Notes: a model not told the origin generated them from the sequence alone. DNA of 53,746 nucleotides from an uncultured Actinomycetes bacterium (GCA_903873185.1 CAIQNN010000059.1:1-53746), one strand, 5' to 3'. Shown: positions 17,590 through 28,349, counted from the stretch's first letter. Made by a program: numbers and translations.

Positions 17590-17662
17590 TGCCTCGAGTC
17601 GGATTTGAACCGACACTGTGCGGATTTTGAGTCCGCCCTCTCTACCGTTGGAGTACCGAGGC
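17590..17662 (-). tRNA. tRNA with anticodon CAA (leucine codon UUG), short variable loop
   Basis: A 73-base cloverleaf can be drawn: acceptor GCCTCGG pairing with TCGAGGC (one G-U), D arm with 3 pairs (CTC/GAG) and the GG of the loop, anticodon stem GCGGA/TCCGC with loop CTCAAAA (anticodon CAA, U33 and A37 present), variable loop ACAGT of only five bases, T arm GTCGG-TTCAAAT-CCGAC and discriminator A. CCA is not encoded. The anticodon predicts leucine, but bacterial tRNA-Leu normally has a long variable arm, so this is a class I body with a leucine anticodon. Position 13-22 is a C-A mismatch and position 21 is G. It lies between pyk and the ANTAR regulator. That it is a tRNA-like gene is near certain; the amino acid it carries is less so. 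Confidence 0.88.
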
Positions 17663-17691
17663 CCTCGCAACAACAGGTGCTGCGACGGGCA

Positions 17692-17697
17692 ATTATA
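17692..17697 (-). promoter_or_regulatory. -10 box (TATAAT) of the tRNA-regulator transcript
   Basis: A perfect TATAAT on the minus strand, 29 bases before the tRNA 5' end and 22 bases after the pyk stop, would start transcription near 17685. A -35 is not obvious. It implies the tRNA and the following regulator gene have their own promoter, independent of pyk. Confidence 0.65.
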
Positions 17698-17718
17698 AGC
17701 AGTTATAGAGGTGCGGTG

Positions 17719-19161
17719 TTACTTCCGATAGGCCAGCGCTACGCCCTCAACGGCATCGCCAATTTTATGAACTCTCATCGCATTGGTGGAGCCCGGAATT
17801 CCTGGGGGTGCGCCTGCAACGATCATGATCGTCTCGCCTTTTTGGGCTCGTCCGGTGGAGAGTAATAAGGAATCAACCTGTTTTACCATTTCATCGGTGT
17901 GATCAACGGTCGGGGTAATCATTGACTCAACCCCCCATGAAAGGGCGAGTTGGTTATAGACCGCGATCTCAGGAGTTAACGCCAGGATTGGAATTGCTGA
18001 GCGCAACCTGGCCATCCGACGAGCCGAATCGCCACTTTGCGTGAAGGCAACCAAGAACTTGGCGCCGACTATGGCTCCAACCTCAGCTGCAGCTTTGGTT
18101 ATTGCTCCACCCTTGGTTCGTGGGTTGTGTTTTAGCGCTGGAATCTGATCGAGCATCGCCTCTTCGGTCCGCTCAACAATTCGCGCCATCGTTTGAACTG
18201 CTTGAATCGCAAAATCGCCAACGCTGGTCTCCCCCGAAAGCATTAACGCATCGGCGCCATCTAAAACGGCATTTGCGCAGTCGGTCGCCTCAGCTCGAGT
18301 AGGAGTGGAGTTGGTAATCATAGAATCGAGCATCTGGGTGGCAACGATTACTGGCTTTGCCGACTCTCGAGCAAGCGTGACGCATCTTTTCTGAACTAAT
18401 GGAACTTCCTCAATTGGAAGTTCAACGCCTAAATCACCGCGGGCAACCATGATGCCATCAAACGCCGCCACGATCTCTTCGAGATTCTCTACCGCTTGTG
18501 GCTTTTCGATCTTTGCAATAACTGGTCTGCGGATACCTTCTTCATCCATGATGCGGTGAACATCTTTGATGTCATCAGCGCTGCGCACAAAAGAGAGCGC
18601 AATAAAATCAGCGCCAGCGTGGAGCCCCCAACGAAGATCTTCAATATCTTTCTCCGACATTGCGGGAACTGATACGGCAACACCAGGAAGATTTATACCT
18701 TTATTATTAGAAACAAATCCAGGTTGGATAACTTTGGTTACAACATCGTTTCCTTTAACTTCGAGAACTTCGACGGTAACTTTGCCATCGTCGATAAGAA
18801 TGCGATCACCGGCTTTGCAATCACCGGGTAAGCCTTTAAAGGTAGTTCCGACTCGCTCCTTGGTTCCAACAACCTCATCGGTAGTAATCGTGAAAATATC
18901 GCCGCGAAAGAGTTCATGCGGACCAGCAGCAAAGCGCGCCAAGCGAATCTTTGGGCCCTGGAGATCGACCAAAATTGCCACGGGTCGACCCGCAGCTGCG
19001 GCTGCGGCACGAACTAGGTCTAGTCGACTTTGGTGCTCCGGATAACCACCGTGGGAGAGATTTAGCCTTGCCATATTCATTCCGGCGGCAATTAGCTCAT
19101 GAACCTTTTCTGGCGATTCAACAGCTGGACCCATGGTGCAAACAATCTTCGCTCTACGCAT
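17719..19161 (-). CDS. pyk: Pyruvate kinase
   Basis: Transfers phosphate from phosphoenolpyruvate to ADP, the last step of glycolysis. The 480 residues begin RRAKIVCTMGPA, carry the substrate loop MNMARLNLSHG, the active-site segment RPVIAKIEKPQAVENL with the catalytic Lys, MVARGDLGVELP and DGADALMLSGETSVG, and end in the allosteric domain. The length is typical of actinobacterial enzymes. ATG 19161 follows the gltD stop by ten bases and has no clear Shine-Dalgarno; a TAAGGT hexamer seven bases upstream could give a leaderless transcript. Confidence 0.97.
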   Translation of the reverse strand: MRRAKIVCTMGPAVESPEKVHELIAAGMNMARLNLSHGGYPEHQSRLDLVRAAAAAAGRPVAILVDLQGPKIRLARFAAGPHELFRGDIFTITTDEVVGTKERVGTTFKGLPGDCKAGDRILIDDGKVTVEVLEVKGNDVVTKVIQPGFVSNNKGINLPGVAVSVPAMSEKDIEDLRWGLHAGADFIALSFVRSADDIKDVHRIMDEEGIRRPVIAKIEKPQAVENLEEIVAAFDGIMVARGDLGVELPIEEVPLVQKRCVTLARESAKPVIVATQMLDSMITNSTPTRAEATDCANAVLDGADALMLSGETSVGDFAIQAVQTMARIVERTEEAMLDQIPALKHNPRTKGGAITKAAAEVGAIVGAKFLVAFTQSGDSARRMARLRSAIPILALTPEIAVYNQLALSWGVESMITPTVDHTDEMVKQVDSLLLSTGRAQKGETIMIVAGAPPGIPGSTNAMRVHKIGDAVEGVALAYRK

Positions 19162-19168
19162 GTCGATA

Positions 19169-19174
19169 ACCTTA
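19169..19174 (-). promoter_or_regulatory. Possible leaderless -10 box of pyk
   Basis: TAAGGT on the minus strand ends seven bases before the pyk ATG and overlaps the gltD stop. It is a weaker match than the boxes before polA, hisD and sepF; read-through from gltD is the alternative. Confidence 0.35.
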
Positions 19175-20629
19175 AACCATCATAGATCGGGCAGTGGGGG
19201 CAATAGGTGCGGGAAGTTGCGTAACTCCCACCAAATATTCATCTACGGCGGCGGCGGCACTGCGTCCTTCGGCAATGGCCCAAACAATCAATGATTGGCC
19301 ACGACCGGCATCACCGCAAACGAAAACACCTTCAGTAGTGGATTGATAATTTAAATCGCGTTTGATATTTCCACGTTCATCAAGTTCTACCTCTAGTTGT
19401 GAAATCAACGCACTTTTCTCGGGGCCGACAAATCCCATGGCAAGAAAAACTAGTTCCGCAGGTAGCTCTCGCTCTGACCCAGGAACTTTTTCAAACTTTC
19501 CGTTAACGAAGGTCGTCTCTACTAATTTAATCGCTCTTAGATTTCCATCGCTATCACCCAGGAACTCTTCAGTCGATACGGCGTAGATTCGCTCCCCCGC
19601 CTCTTCATGTGCGCTACTTACGCGATAGAGCATGGGATAAGTTGGCCAAGGCTGGGAAGTTGGTCGCTCCTCAGTTGGTCTTGGCATGATCTCTAATTGC
19701 GTGACGCTGGCAGCACCTTGGCGAATCGCGGTTCCTAAACAATCGGCCCCGGTGTCACCGCCGCCCAATATCACTACGTGTTTTCCACTGGCATTGATCG
19801 GCGGCTCTCCAGGTAGTTCAGCTAGCGCTTGTTTATTTCCCCAAGGTAAATATTCCATCGCTTGATAGATGCCCTTTAATTCGCGTCCAGGTACGGAAAG
19901 GTCACGCCAGTTGGTCGAGCCAACAGCAAGAACTACAGCGTCGTATTTAACTCGAAGTTGCGAACCAGTTATCTCTTCGCCAACGTTAACCCCAGCTCGA
20001 AAGCGAGTTCCTTCGGCCGCCATTTGATTTAGCCTGCGATCCAAAATTGATTTCTCCATCTTGAATTCTGGAATTCCATAACGCATCAAGCCGCCGATTT
20101 TTTCGGCACGTTCATAAACCGCCACCGTATGACCGGCGCGAGTCAACTGCTGAGCTGCGGCCAATCCCGCTGGACCAGATCCAATGACCGCCACCGTCTT
20201 TCCAGTAAGGCGATCTGGAGGAAGTGGAACCACGTTGCCATTTGAGAATGCCTCTTCGATGGTGCGAAGTTCAACCTGCTTGATTGTGACGGCATCAGCG
20301 TTGATTCCTACAACGCAAGCGCTCTCGCAAGGCGCTGGACATAACCGTCCGGTGAATTCTGGAAAGTTATTGGTCGCATGCAATCTGGCGATCGCTTCGA
20401 TCTTTTCGCCGCGCCAAATCAAATCATTCCATTCCGGAATTAAATTCCCGAGCGGACAACCTTCGTGGCAGAACGGAATTCCGCAATCCATGCATCGGCC
20501 CGCCTGCTTTTGGAGATCGCCAAAATCTTGAGGCTGATAGACCTCTTTCCAATCTTGAATTCGAACATCGACGGGACGTCTGATTGGGAGTGCTCTTGGT
20601 GTCGTTAAAAATCCGCGTGGATCAGCCAT
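19172..20629 (-). CDS. gltD: Glutamate synthase small subunit (NADPH, beta)
   Basis: Passes electrons from NADPH via FAD and iron-sulfur clusters to the GltB subunit. The 485-residue protein has an N-terminal ferredoxin-like segment with two Cys clusters ([13 protein letters not shown] and CPAPCESAC), an FAD-binding [13 protein letters not shown] and an NADPH-binding [11 protein letters not shown], plus the C-terminal [12 protein letters not shown]. The ATG overlaps the gltB stop by 8 bases, consistent with equimolar production. Confidence 0.96.
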   Translation of the reverse strand: MADPRGFLTTPRALPIRRPVDVRIQDWKEVYQPQDFGDLQKQAGRCMDCGIPFCHEGCPLGNLIPEWNDLIWRGEKIEAIARLHATNNFPEFTGRLCPAPCESACVVGINADAVTIKQVELRTIEEAFSNGNVVPLPPDRLTGKTVAVIGSGPAGLAAAQQLTRAGHTVAVYERAEKIGGLMRYGIPEFKMEKSILDRRLNQMAAEGTRFRAGVNVGEEITGSQLRVKYDAVVLAVGSTNWRDLSVPGRELKGIYQAMEYLPWGNKQALAELPGEPPINASGKHVVILGGGDTGADCLGTAIRQGAASVTQLEIMPRPTEERPTSQPWPTYPMLYRVSSAHEEAGERIYAVSTEEFLGDSDGNLRAIKLVETTFVNGKFEKVPGSERELPAELVFLAMGFVGPEKSALISQLEVELDERGNIKRDLNYQSTTEGVFVCGDAGRGQSLIVWAIAEGRSAAAAVDEYLVGVTQLPAPIAPTARSMMV

Positions 20630-23600
20630 TGAGTGCCTCCATGATTACCTTGTCGACGTTTAAACCTTCTCGTTCGGCACGTTCAATTGCCGACAGCACT
20701 CGGGCATAATCTCTTGGCATAACTAAGGAGATTCGGCTCTTGGCACTTGCCCAATCTGCTTCCAATTCGTGCGCAATCGGTGAGCCAGTCTCGGCATAGA
20801 AAGCAGAAATCAAAGAGCGAACCAGCTCCTCTTGGTCTGCGGGCAATCCGAGCACATCAACCATCTCTGTGTTCACCAGGCGAGGATCCAGATCGAGAAC
20901 GAAGGCTCGGCCACCCGACATACCGGCAGCAAAGTTTCGACCAATCTTTCCTAAAATCAGCGCGACGCCACCAGTCATGTATTCACAACCATGATCACCG
21001 ACGCCTTCAACAATTGCAGTGGCGCCAGAGTTTCGAACACAGAAGCGTTCACCTACGACGCCGCGAATCATTATCTGACCCGAAGTTGCACCGTAGCCGA
21101 TGACATTTCCGGCAATTACATTCTCGTGAGAGGCAAAGGTTGCGTTTTCATCGGGGCGAACAATGATGTGCCCACCAGATAGGCCTTTACCGACGAAGTC
21201 ATTGGTATCGCCGTACAACCTAAGCGAAATGCCACTAGGCAAAAATGCTCCGAGGGATTGTCCTGCTGAACCATGAAATGAAATGTCGATCGTTCCAGCT
21301 GGAAGGCCAGAGCCACCATAGCGACGAGTTACTTCTGCCCCGAGCATGGTTCCGACCGTTCGATTTACATTGCGAATTGGAAGTTCAATGCGAACTGGCT
21401 TAGCGGCTGTAAGCGCTTCTGCTGCCAGCTCGATGAGCTTGTTGTCGAGTGCGGCAGCAAGACCATGATCTTGAGCAATCAAGTTCTTGCGTGGGGTGTT
21501 CTCATCGCCAACTGGAGATTCCAATAGTGGTGAGAGATCTAAGCCGCTAGCCTTCCAATGATCAACGGCCACTGTTGTATCCAGGAATTCCACCTGTCCG
21601 ATTGCTTCATCGAGCGAGCGGAATCCAAGTTTCGCTAACCACTCTCTAACTTCTTCGGCAATGTACTCAAAGAAGGTCTCGACGAACTCTGGCTTACCCG
21701 AGAAGCGCTTGCGCAGCTCTGGGTTTTGAGTAGCAACTCCAACGGGGCAGGTATCTAAATGACAGACGCGCATCATTACACAACCTGAAACCACCAGCGG
21801 CGCGGTCGCAAAGCCGAACTCCTCAGCGCCAAGTAGCGCGCCAATAATTACATCTCGGCCGGTTTTCATTTGGCCATCAACTTGAACCACGATGCGATCG
21901 CGCAGGCCGTTGAGAATCAGGGTTTGTTGCGTCTCGGCCAATCCAAGTTCCCATGGCGCTCCAGCATGCTTGAGCGAAGTTAGCGGTGATGCACCCGTGC
22001 CACCATCATGGCCGGAAATCAAAACCACATCGGCGTGCGCCTTGCTAACACCAGCAGCAACAGTTCCCACACCAACTTCGGCAACAAGTTTGACGTGAAC
22101 TCTCGCCCGATTGTTTGCATTTTTGAGATCATGAATTAGCTGAGCTAAATCTTCGATCGAATAAATATCATGGTGAGGTGGCGGAGAAATTAGACCGACA
22201 CCTGGTGTTGAGTAGCGGACTTTTGCAATCCAGGGGTAAACCTTATTTCCCGGAAGTTGACCGCCCTCGCCAGGCTTCGCACCTTGGGCCATTTTGATCT
22301 GAATATCATCAGCATTGACCAAGTATTCGGAGGTGACACCAAAACGACCGCTGGCTACCTGTTTGATGGAAGAGCGCTTAGAGTCACCATTGGCTTCAAG
22401 TACATAGCGCTCCGGGTCTTCGCCACCTTCGCCAGTGTTGGACTTTCCGCCGATGCGATTCATTGCGATTGCCAAAGTCTCGTGAACCTCTTTAGAAACC
22501 GAACCATAGGACATGGCACCGGTAGCAAAGCGCTTGATAATTTCCGAAATGGGTTCAACTTCATCTATTGAAATTGCAGGCCGCATGCCTTCATTGAATG
22601 AAAAGAGGCCGCGCAATGTCATCAACGAATGAGATTGATCATCAATCTTCTTGGTGTAGCGCTTGAAAATGTCATAGCGCTTGGACCTGGTTGAATGTTG
22701 AAGGGTGAATACCGTCTCTGGATCAAAGAGGTGCGGTTCGCCTTCGCGGCGCCATTGGTACTCGCCACCAATAGGAAGTCGTTTAGTACCGGGAACTTCG
22801 CCACCTGGCGGATAGGCAATGTGATGGCGCTTTATGGTCTCTTCCGCAATTACACCGAGACTGATTCCACCAAGACGGGAAGTCACGCCAGTGAAATATT
22901 CATCAACTACATCGCGCGATAGACCAATAGCTTCGAAAACTTGAGCACCGGTATAAGAGGCAATCGTTGAGATGCCCATCTTGGACATAACTTTCAAAAC
23001 GCCTTTGCCTAATGACTTGATTAAATTGCCAACTGCCTTTTCGGGCGTGATTCCCGTGATAACGCCTTGGCGAACCAAGTCCTCGGCGCTCTCCATGGCA
23101 AGATATGGATTTACAGCCGCAGCGCCGAAACCAATTAGTAGGGCAACGTGGTGAACTTCGCGAACTTCACCGGTTTCAACAACAAGCCCAACTTTGGTTC
23201 GGGTCTTTTCCCGAATCAGATGATGATGTACGGCTGCCGTCAGAAGAAGTGAAGGAATCGGCGCATTCTCGGAGTCGCCATCTCGATCAGAGAGCACAAT
23301 GATTCGAGCACCTTCTGCAATTGCATTAGAGACTTCAATTCGGATCTCGGCGATTCGCTCTTCAAGAGCTTCACCCCCGCCTTGAACTGGAAAGAGCCCG
23401 CGAACCACATGCGTGGCAAAGCCTGGATGGTCGCCGTCGACATTTACGTGGATGATCTTGGCGAGTTCATCATTATCAATAACTGGAAAGGCAAGTGAAA
23501 TTTGACGGCATGAGAACGGCCCCGGATCGAGCAAATTGTGCTCTGGACCAATAGTTCCACCTAGGCTGGTTACCAATTCTTCGCGAATCGCATCCAGCGG

Positions 23601-25142
23601 TGGATTAGTGACTTGAGCGAATAGTTGGGCAAAGTAATCAAAGAGAATGCGCGGCTTATTAGAGAGCGCAGCAATCGGAGTATCAGTACCCATGGAACCT
23701 AGCGGCTCCATTCCATTCTTTGCCATCGGGGTAATAATGATTCGCAGCTCTTCTTCGGTGTAACCGAAGGCGCGTTGCCGACGAACTACCGATGAGTGCG
23801 GGTAAACAATGTGTTCGCGCGCTGGAAGATCGGCGAGCTGAACTATTCCGCTGTGAAGCCATTCACCATAAGGAGCGGAGTCGGCAAGTTCATTCTTGAT
23901 CTCATCATCTTCGATGATTCGACCTTGTTCGATGTCAACTAGGAACATCTTTCCTGGTTGCAATCGTCCCTTCCGAGCGACGTTTGCTGGGGCAATATCA
24001 AGTACTCCGACCTCGCTGGCGAGAACTACTAAACCGTCCTTAGTAACCCAATACCTAGATGGTCGCAGACCATTTCGATCAAGCACTGCGCCTACTTGGC
24101 GACCATCGGTAAATGTCACGCAAGCCGGGCCATCCCAAGGTTCCATCATTGAGGAGTGGAAGGCGTAGAAGTCGCGTCGATTCTGCGGCATAGTGGCGTG
24201 ATTTTCCCAAGCTTCAGGAATCATCATCAAGATTGAATGCGGCAAGGAGCGGCCACCTAGATATAACAACTCTAAGACTTCATCGAAAGATGCCGTATCG
24301 CTACCGGCTTGATCAACAATTGGAAATAGGCGCGAAATATCACCAGGAATAACTTCGCTCTCGAGCATAGCTTCCCGAGCTCGCATCCAGTTTCGGTTTC
24401 CGCGAACGGTATTAATTTCACCGTTGTGCGCAATAAAACGATAAGGGTGGGCAAGCGGCCAAGATGGAAAGGTATTAGTTGAAAAACGAGAGTGAACTAG
24501 CGCCAGCGTAGAAATTACGCGGGGATCCGACAAATCTGGAAAGAACTCTTCAAGTTGTCCCGTAGTCAACATGCCCTTGTAGACAATGGTTCGAGATGAG
24601 AGCGATGGGAAATAGATCGGCAGCTCACGTTCTACGCGCTTACGAAAGGCGAAGGCCATTCGATCAAGGATTAAATCCGATTCGCCATTTTTACCAGCAA
24701 TAAATAGTTGTTCAAATTGCGGCATAACCGAAAGTGCCGTCTTACCAAGTGAAGTTGAATTGACTGGAAGTTGACGCCAACCCAGAATTGTCAGGCTCTC
24801 TTCGGCCGCGATGCTTTCAATTAAATTGCGATCCGTGAGAGAGGGATCGATAAAGGCGACTCCAGTTGCATAGTGCGCCGGTGCCGGCAATTCAAACTTT
24901 ACCTCTTCGCGATAAAAAGTATCGGGGATGCAAATTAGGATACCCGCGCCATCACCACTATCTGGTTCCGCTCCCGAAGCTCCACGGTGCTCTAAATTGC
25001 GAAGTGCAGTTAGCGCTTGGGCGACGATCTGATGAGTCGCAACCTTGTTTAACGTAGCCACCATCGCTACGCCACATGAGTCATGTTCCTGTGCTGGGTC
25101 ATAGAGACCTTGGGCAACAGGCAGGTTGCTAAAAAGAGTCAC
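20622..25142 (-). CDS. gltB: Glutamate synthase large subunit (alpha)
   Basis: Makes two glutamates from glutamine and 2-oxoglutarate, the main ammonium-assimilation exit with glutamine synthetase. I start it at GTG 25142 because AGGAG lies five bases upstream; the frame is open to TTG 25181 without such a site. That gives 1506 residues. Residues 1-22 would be a propeptide removed to expose the nucleophile Cys23 (HDSCGVAMV) of the class II amidotransferase domain. The FMN/synthase domain follows, with Cys residues for the 3Fe-4S cluster in [15 protein letters not shown], and a GXGXG C-terminal helix domain ([16 protein letters not shown]). Paired with gltD. Confidence 0.97.
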   Translation of the reverse strand: MTLFSNLPVAQGLYDPAQEHDSCGVAMVATLNKVATHQIVAQALTALRNLEHRGASGAEPDSGDGAGILICIPDTFYREEVKFELPAPAHYATGVAFIDPSLTDRNLIESIAAEESLTILGWRQLPVNSTSLGKTALSVMPQFEQLFIAGKNGESDLILDRMAFAFRKRVERELPIYFPSLSSRTIVYKGMLTTGQLEEFFPDLSDPRVISTLALVHSRFSTNTFPSWPLAHPYRFIAHNGEINTVRGNRNWMRAREAMLESEVIPGDISRLFPIVDQAGSDTASFDEVLELLYLGGRSLPHSILMMIPEAWENHATMPQNRRDFYAFHSSMMEPWDGPACVTFTDGRQVGAVLDRNGLRPSRYWVTKDGLVVLASEVGVLDIAPANVARKGRLQPGKMFLVDIEQGRIIEDDEIKNELADSAPYGEWLHSGIVQLADLPAREHIVYPHSSVVRRQRAFGYTEEELRIIITPMAKNGMEPLGSMGTDTPIAALSNKPRILFDYFAQLFAQVTNPPLDAIREELVTSLGGTIGPEHNLLDPGPFSCRQISLAFPVIDNDELAKIIHVNVDGDHPGFATHVVRGLFPVQGGGEALEERIAEIRIEVSNAIAEGARIIVLSDRDGDSENAPIPSLLLTAAVHHHLIREKTRTKVGLVVETGEVREVHHVALLIGFGAAAVNPYLAMESAEDLVRQGVITGITPEKAVGNLIKSLGKGVLKVMSKMGISTIASYTGAQVFEAIGLSRDVVDEYFTGVTSRLGGISLGVIAEETIKRHHIAYPPGGEVPGTKRLPIGGEYQWRREGEPHLFDPETVFTLQHSTRSKRYDIFKRYTKKIDDQSHSLMTLRGLFSFNEGMRPAISIDEVEPISEIIKRFATGAMSYGSVSKEVHETLAIAMNRIGGKSNTGEGGEDPERYVLEANGDSKRSSIKQVASGRFGVTSEYLVNADDIQIKMAQGAKPGEGGQLPGNKVYPWIAKVRYSTPGVGLISPPPHHDIYSIEDLAQLIHDLKNANNRARVHVKLVAEVGVGTVAAGVSKAHADVVLISGHDGGTGASPLTSLKHAGAPWELGLAETQQTLILNGLRDRIVVQVDGQMKTGRDVIIGALLGAEEFGFATAPLVVSGCVMMRVCHLDTCPVGVATQNPELRKRFSGKPEFVETFFEYIAEEVREWLAKLGFRSLDEAIGQVEFLDTTVAVDHWKASGLDLSPLLESPVGDENTPRKNLIAQDHGLAAALDNKLIELAAEALTAAKPVRIELPIRNVNRTVGTMLGAEVTRRYGGSGLPAGTIDISFHGSAGQSLGAFLPSGISLRLYGDTNDFVGKGLSGGHIIVRPDENATFASHENVIAGNVIGYGATSGQIMIRGVVGERFCVRNSGATAIVEGVGDHGCEYMTGGVALILGKIGRNFAAGMSGGRAFVLDLDPRLVNTEMVDVLGLPADQEELVRSLISAFYAETGSPIAHELEADWASAKSRISLVMPRDYARVLSAIERAEREGLNVDKVIMEALNG

Positions 25143-25262
25143 GATCGCTCCTAGTGAACGGTCGGGACGGCGATGGCCCAACTAGCGGAAAAAAGCTTCG
25201 TCAGTTCAAAAAAGATCGGGGATAGATCTAGTCAGAGCTTGTGGAGCAGGAAAGAGTAGCAA

Positions 25263-25970
25263 CTAGATGCCCGAAAGATGAACCAATGAACCAATTCCTG
25301 CGGTGATCGCCATTCCGACGCTGCCGCCGATCAGAATTCTAAGCGTGGTCTTAACCACCCCAGAGCCCGCCAACCTTGCGCTGACAACTCCGGTTCCAAT
25401 CAGACCCACGATCGTGAAGGCCACAATGCTCCAGACCTTGGCCCCCATGGTCGGGGCGAGCGCACCCAAAAAGGGAACGATGCCACCGGCGGTGTAGCTA
25501 AGCGAAGAGGCAATTGAAGCTTGAACTGGACGGGCCTTTGTGTGCTCAAATTGGCCAAGTTCATCGCGAAGATGAGCCTCGAGCGCATCGCGCTCATGCA
25601 TGGTGTGAGCGACCTGCTCGGCTAATTCACGTGTGAGCCCACGATTCATATAAATATGAATCAACTCTTCGAGTTCGCCTTCTGGGTCCAGGGCTAGATG
25701 CTGAATCTCTAAATTGCGATCCGACTCCTCGATATCGCTCTGCGAGCGCACGGAGATGTACTCCCCGACTGCCATTGACATCGCTCCGGCGACGATCCCG
25801 GCTACGGCGGCGGTAATTAGAAAACTAGAAGATACGCGTGCTGCCGAAACGCCAATCATCAAACTGGCAGTGGCGATCAGACCATCATTGGCACCCAGAA
25901 CCGCAGCGCGCAGCCAACCAGCTTTGTGAGTTCGGTGCTCTTCATTACGGATATGGACATCTTCAATCAT
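25263..25970 (-). CDS. VIT1/CCC1-family iron/manganese transporter
   Basis: A 235-residue membrane protein of the vacuolar iron transporter family. The N-terminal HKAGWLRAAVLGANDGLIATASLMIGV and GAMSMAVGEYISVRSQSD are family hallmarks. A cytoplasmic helical stretch rich in Glu, His and Met (residues about 85-145) corresponds to the metal-binding domain, followed by three more spans. Homologues export or store Fe2+/Mn2+; direction here is unknown. The ATG lies nine bases after the lgt stop, with TAGACT six bases upstream and no Shine-Dalgarno, so it may have its own leaderless transcript. Confidence 0.88.
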   Translation of the reverse strand: MIEDVHIRNEEHRTHKAGWLRAAVLGANDGLIATASLMIGVSAARVSSSFLITAAVAGIVAGAMSMAVGEYISVRSQSDIEESDRNLEIQHLALDPEGELEELIHIYMNRGLTRELAEQVAHTMHERDALEAHLRDELGQFEHTKARPVQASIASSLSYTAGGIVPFLGALAPTMGAKVWSIVAFTIVGLIGTGVVSARLAGSGVVKTTLRILIGGSVGMAITAGIGSLVHLSGI

Positions 25971-25976
25971 GTGCCA

Positions 25977-25982
25977 AGTCTA
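25977..25982 (-). promoter_or_regulatory. Probable leaderless -10 box of the VIT-family gene
   Basis: TAGACT on the minus strand ends six bases before ATG 25970 and includes the lgt stop codon TAG. The same hexamer precedes the thioesterase gene at a similar spacing. Confidence 0.45.
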
Positions 25983-26795
25983 ACTGGCTGCAGGAGTGGT
26001 CGGCTTTCGCCCAGATCTAATAAGTGCCAGCACGGAGATGAACAAGAGGGTGGCGCTTACCCAAACATTTAGGCGCCAGCCCAATATCTTGTGCGCCTGA
26101 TCGATTCGAAGGGCTTCGATCCAGGTCCGCCCTGCGGTATAAAGTGCGATGTAGGCCACAAATAGATAACCGGCCGGCAATTTCTTGAAATATGGCAGAT
26201 AAATCAAGACAGCGGCGGCGGCAAAGCACCAGAGCGATTCGTAAAGAAAAGTTGGATGGTAGGTAGAAAATTGTTCGTAGCCAACTGGCCGAAAGCCAAA
26301 GGGGATCTCTAGCCCCCAAGGCAAAGTGGTCGGCTTGCCAAATAATTCTGCATTAAACCAGTTACCCCATCGACCCACTCCTTGGGCAATTAACAGCGCC
26401 GGTGCTACCGCATCTAACGCCTGAGAAAAACTTAAACTTTTAGCTATCTTGGCAAAACGCAGTCGAGCGACAATTACACCAAGCGCGATGGCGCCCCAGA
26501 TTCCCATCCCACCTTGCCAAATCTTTAAGGCATTAAGCGGATGACCACCGGCGCCGAAGTAAGCATCGGGTGAAGTTATAACGTGATAAAGCCGACCACC
26601 AATAATTCCTGCCGGTATCGCCCAGAGCGCTAAATCCGAAACTTCGTCCGGGTCACCGCCAGCCCGGCGATATCGATATCGAGTTAACAAAATTGCGAGT
26701 ACCGCACCAACCAAAATTGACAACGCGTAAAAATGGATAGTGATCGGTCCCAACGCCACCCAAGATCGGGTTGGCGTTGGGATAAAAAAACGCAT
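25980..26795 (-). CDS. lgt: Prolipoprotein diacylglyceryl transferase
   Basis: Lgt adds diacylglycerol to the lipobox Cys of prelipoproteins before LspA cleaves the signal peptide. The 271-residue protein has about seven membrane spans and the family signature GRWGNWFNAELFG (141-153), an essential-Arg region GGRLYHVITSPD (66-77) and WQGGMGIWGAI near residue 93. It begins three bases after the dsbA-like stop, so they are probably cotranscribed. LspA, the next enzyme of this pathway, is encoded at 42.2-42.8 kb. Confidence 0.95.
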   Translation of the reverse strand: MRFFIPTPTRSWVALGPITIHFYALSILVGAVLAILLTRYRYRRAGGDPDEVSDLALWAIPAGIIGGRLYHVITSPDAYFGAGGHPLNALKIWQGGMGIWGAIALGVIVARLRFAKIAKSLSFSQALDAVAPALLIAQGVGRWGNWFNAELFGKPTTLPWGLEIPFGFRPVGYEQFSTYHPTFLYESLWCFAAAAVLIYLPYFKKLPAGYLFVAYIALYTAGRTWIEALRIDQAHKILGWRLNVWVSATLLFISVLALIRSGRKPTTPAAS

Positions 26796-26798
26796 TAG

Positions 26799-27473
26799 TT
26801 AAGCGATACCGCCAGCGACAAGGGCCGCTTTAAAAGCGGCGGCATCCATGTACTGGGTAGCACGATCGAGCTCCTTGCCATTTACAAAAATGGTTGGGGT
26901 TGCTGTGATGTTCTTCTTGGCAGCATCTGTTTCGATGTTCTTGGTCCAATTTATATATTTGCCAGAATTCACACACGAGGCAAAGTTTTTATCGGCGATA
27001 CCAGAAGCTCCACCCAAAACGATCAACAGCGGATTTGTCCAAGTGCCAGAGTTTTCGGTAGCCGGTTGATTTTGATAGAGAGCGGTATGGAATTCTAAGA
27101 ACTTGCCCGAATCTGCAGCACAAGCCGCGGCGGCCGCGGAGGTTACCGATTCCGCACCGATAAAGGACATGGTGTGGTAAACAACTTTAGCTTTACCGGC
27201 ACGAACAATTGAATTCATATAGTTGCCATTTAGCGCTTCGAAGCGTTGGCAGATGGGGCATTGAAAATCTTCCCAAACATCGATCACTGGCTTTTTGGCG
27301 CCATTGAAAACTATGCCATAACCATCAGCTTTGGAAACAGCCGATGGGATAGCCACATGGTTTCTGGAATTGGCACTAACGACCGAGAAGACCACGCCTA
27401 CAAGAACTACAAAGACCACCATTCCGATAACCAGAATTCGAGTTGCCTTATCGCCACCACTCTTTTGAGCCAC
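26799..27473 (-). CDS. Membrane-anchored DsbA-like thiol oxidoreductase
   Basis: A thioredoxin-fold protein (DsbA/Thioredoxin_4 family) on the outer face of the membrane that probably forms disulfides in exported proteins. I choose GTG 27473, with GGGAG seven bases upstream, giving 224 residues; the frame extends to TTG 27521 without a ribosome site. A single membrane anchor spans about residues 12-33. The active site is CPIC (72-75), in FQCPICQRF, with the cis-Pro loop ATPTIFVNG near the C-terminus. Two further Cys (ACAADSG and ASCVNSG) could pair with each other, as in actinobacterial homologues. The reoxidising partner (VKOR or DsbB) is not in the window. Confidence 0.9.
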   Translation of the reverse strand: MAQKSGGDKATRILVIGMVVFVVLVGVVFSVVSANSRNHVAIPSAVSKADGYGIVFNGAKKPVIDVWEDFQCPICQRFEALNGNYMNSIVRAGKAKVVYHTMSFIGAESVTSAAAAACAADSGKFLEFHTALYQNQPATENSGTWTNPLLIVLGGASGIADKNFASCVNSGKYINWTKNIETDAAKKNITATPTIFVNGKELDRATQYMDAAAFKAALVAGGIA

Positions 27474-27492
27474 GTATCTACTCCCATTCGAG

Positions 27493-27517
27493 AAAACCAA
27501 TGCGCGTACCGTCGCGC
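27493..27517 (-). terminator. Weak possible terminator after trpA
   Basis: On the minus strand GCGCG and CGCGC (27513-27517 with 27502-27506) flank a six-base loop and are followed by a T-rich stretch (ATTGGTTTTC). The stem has only five pairs, so termination here would be partial at best. It is the only hairpin in the 75-base gap between trpA and the dsbA-like gene. Confidence 0.3.
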
Positions 27518-27548
27518 TCAATGAGGCAAACTTACCTCACCAAATCTC

Positions 27549-28349
27549 CTAGCGATGCACGCCAAGGGCTAAGGCTGCTGCCAATTCCCTCACTTTTTGC
27601 AATCCGACCTCGGCTGAAGGTGCCTCTTGAATCAGCCTAATAAAGGCTGAGCCAACTATTACACCGTCGGCATAAGAGGCAACTTCGTGCGCTTGTTCCT
27701 GAGTGGAGACGCCAAGTCCAACTGCGACTGGAGTCGAAGTGGTTTCGCGAATTCGTTGGACTAGGGATTTTGCGCCACTAGCGACTGCCGTTCGGGTTCC
27801 GGTTACCCCCATCAAACTTGCGGCATACACAAAACCAGAACACTGAGCAGTTACCTTTGGCAACCGGTCCGGGCTGGTGCTCGGCGCCACAACGTAAATT
27901 CGATTTATCGCTGCGGAGTTTGCCGCGTTAGCCCACGCCGCGGACTCTTCAATGGTTAGGTCAGGAGTTACAACACCGGAACCACCAGCAGCTTTTAAGC
28001 TTTGCGCGAATTTCGCCACGCCATATTTTTCGATTGGGTTCCAGTAGGTCATGACAACTGCTGGTACACCCAGGGCGGTTGTCGCAGCTAAGGTTTCAAA
28101 AACATCGCTCGCACTAGTGCCAGCTTTCAAGGACTGATCTGCGGCGGCTTGGATGATCGGACCATCCATTACTGGATCGCTATATGGGAAGCCAATCTCG
28201 ATCGCATCTACTCCCCCATCAACCATCGCCTTTATAACTTCGATGCAGCCTGCCTTCGATGGAAACCCGGCTGGGACGTAACCGATTAGCGCGGCTCGGT
28301 TTTCCAACTTCAATTTGGCAAATAGTTGCGCGAGTGGAGTTGAGTTCAT
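27549..28349 (-). CDS. trpA: Tryptophan synthase alpha chain
   Basis: Cleaves indole-3-glycerol phosphate and channels indole to TrpB. 266 residues; the catalytic acids are Glu51 (in [11 protein letters not shown]) and Asp62 (MDGP), matching Glu49 and Asp60 of Salmonella. The phosphate-binding end includes [17 protein letters not shown] 28349 overlaps the trpB stop by four bases (ATGA). It is the last gene of the his-trp cluster. Confidence 0.97.
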   Translation of the reverse strand: MNSTPLAQLFAKLKLENRAALIGYVPAGFPSKAGCIEVIKAMVDGGVDAIEIGFPYSDPVMDGPIIQAAADQSLKAGTSASDVFETLAATTALGVPAVVMTYWNPIEKYGVAKFAQSLKAAGGSGVVTPDLTIEESAAWANAANSAAINRIYVVAPSTSPDRLPKVTAQCSGFVYAASLMGVTGTRTAVASGAKSLVQRIRETTSTPVAVGLGVSTQEQAHEVASYADGVIVGSAFIRLIQEAPSAEVGLQKVRELAAALALGVHR

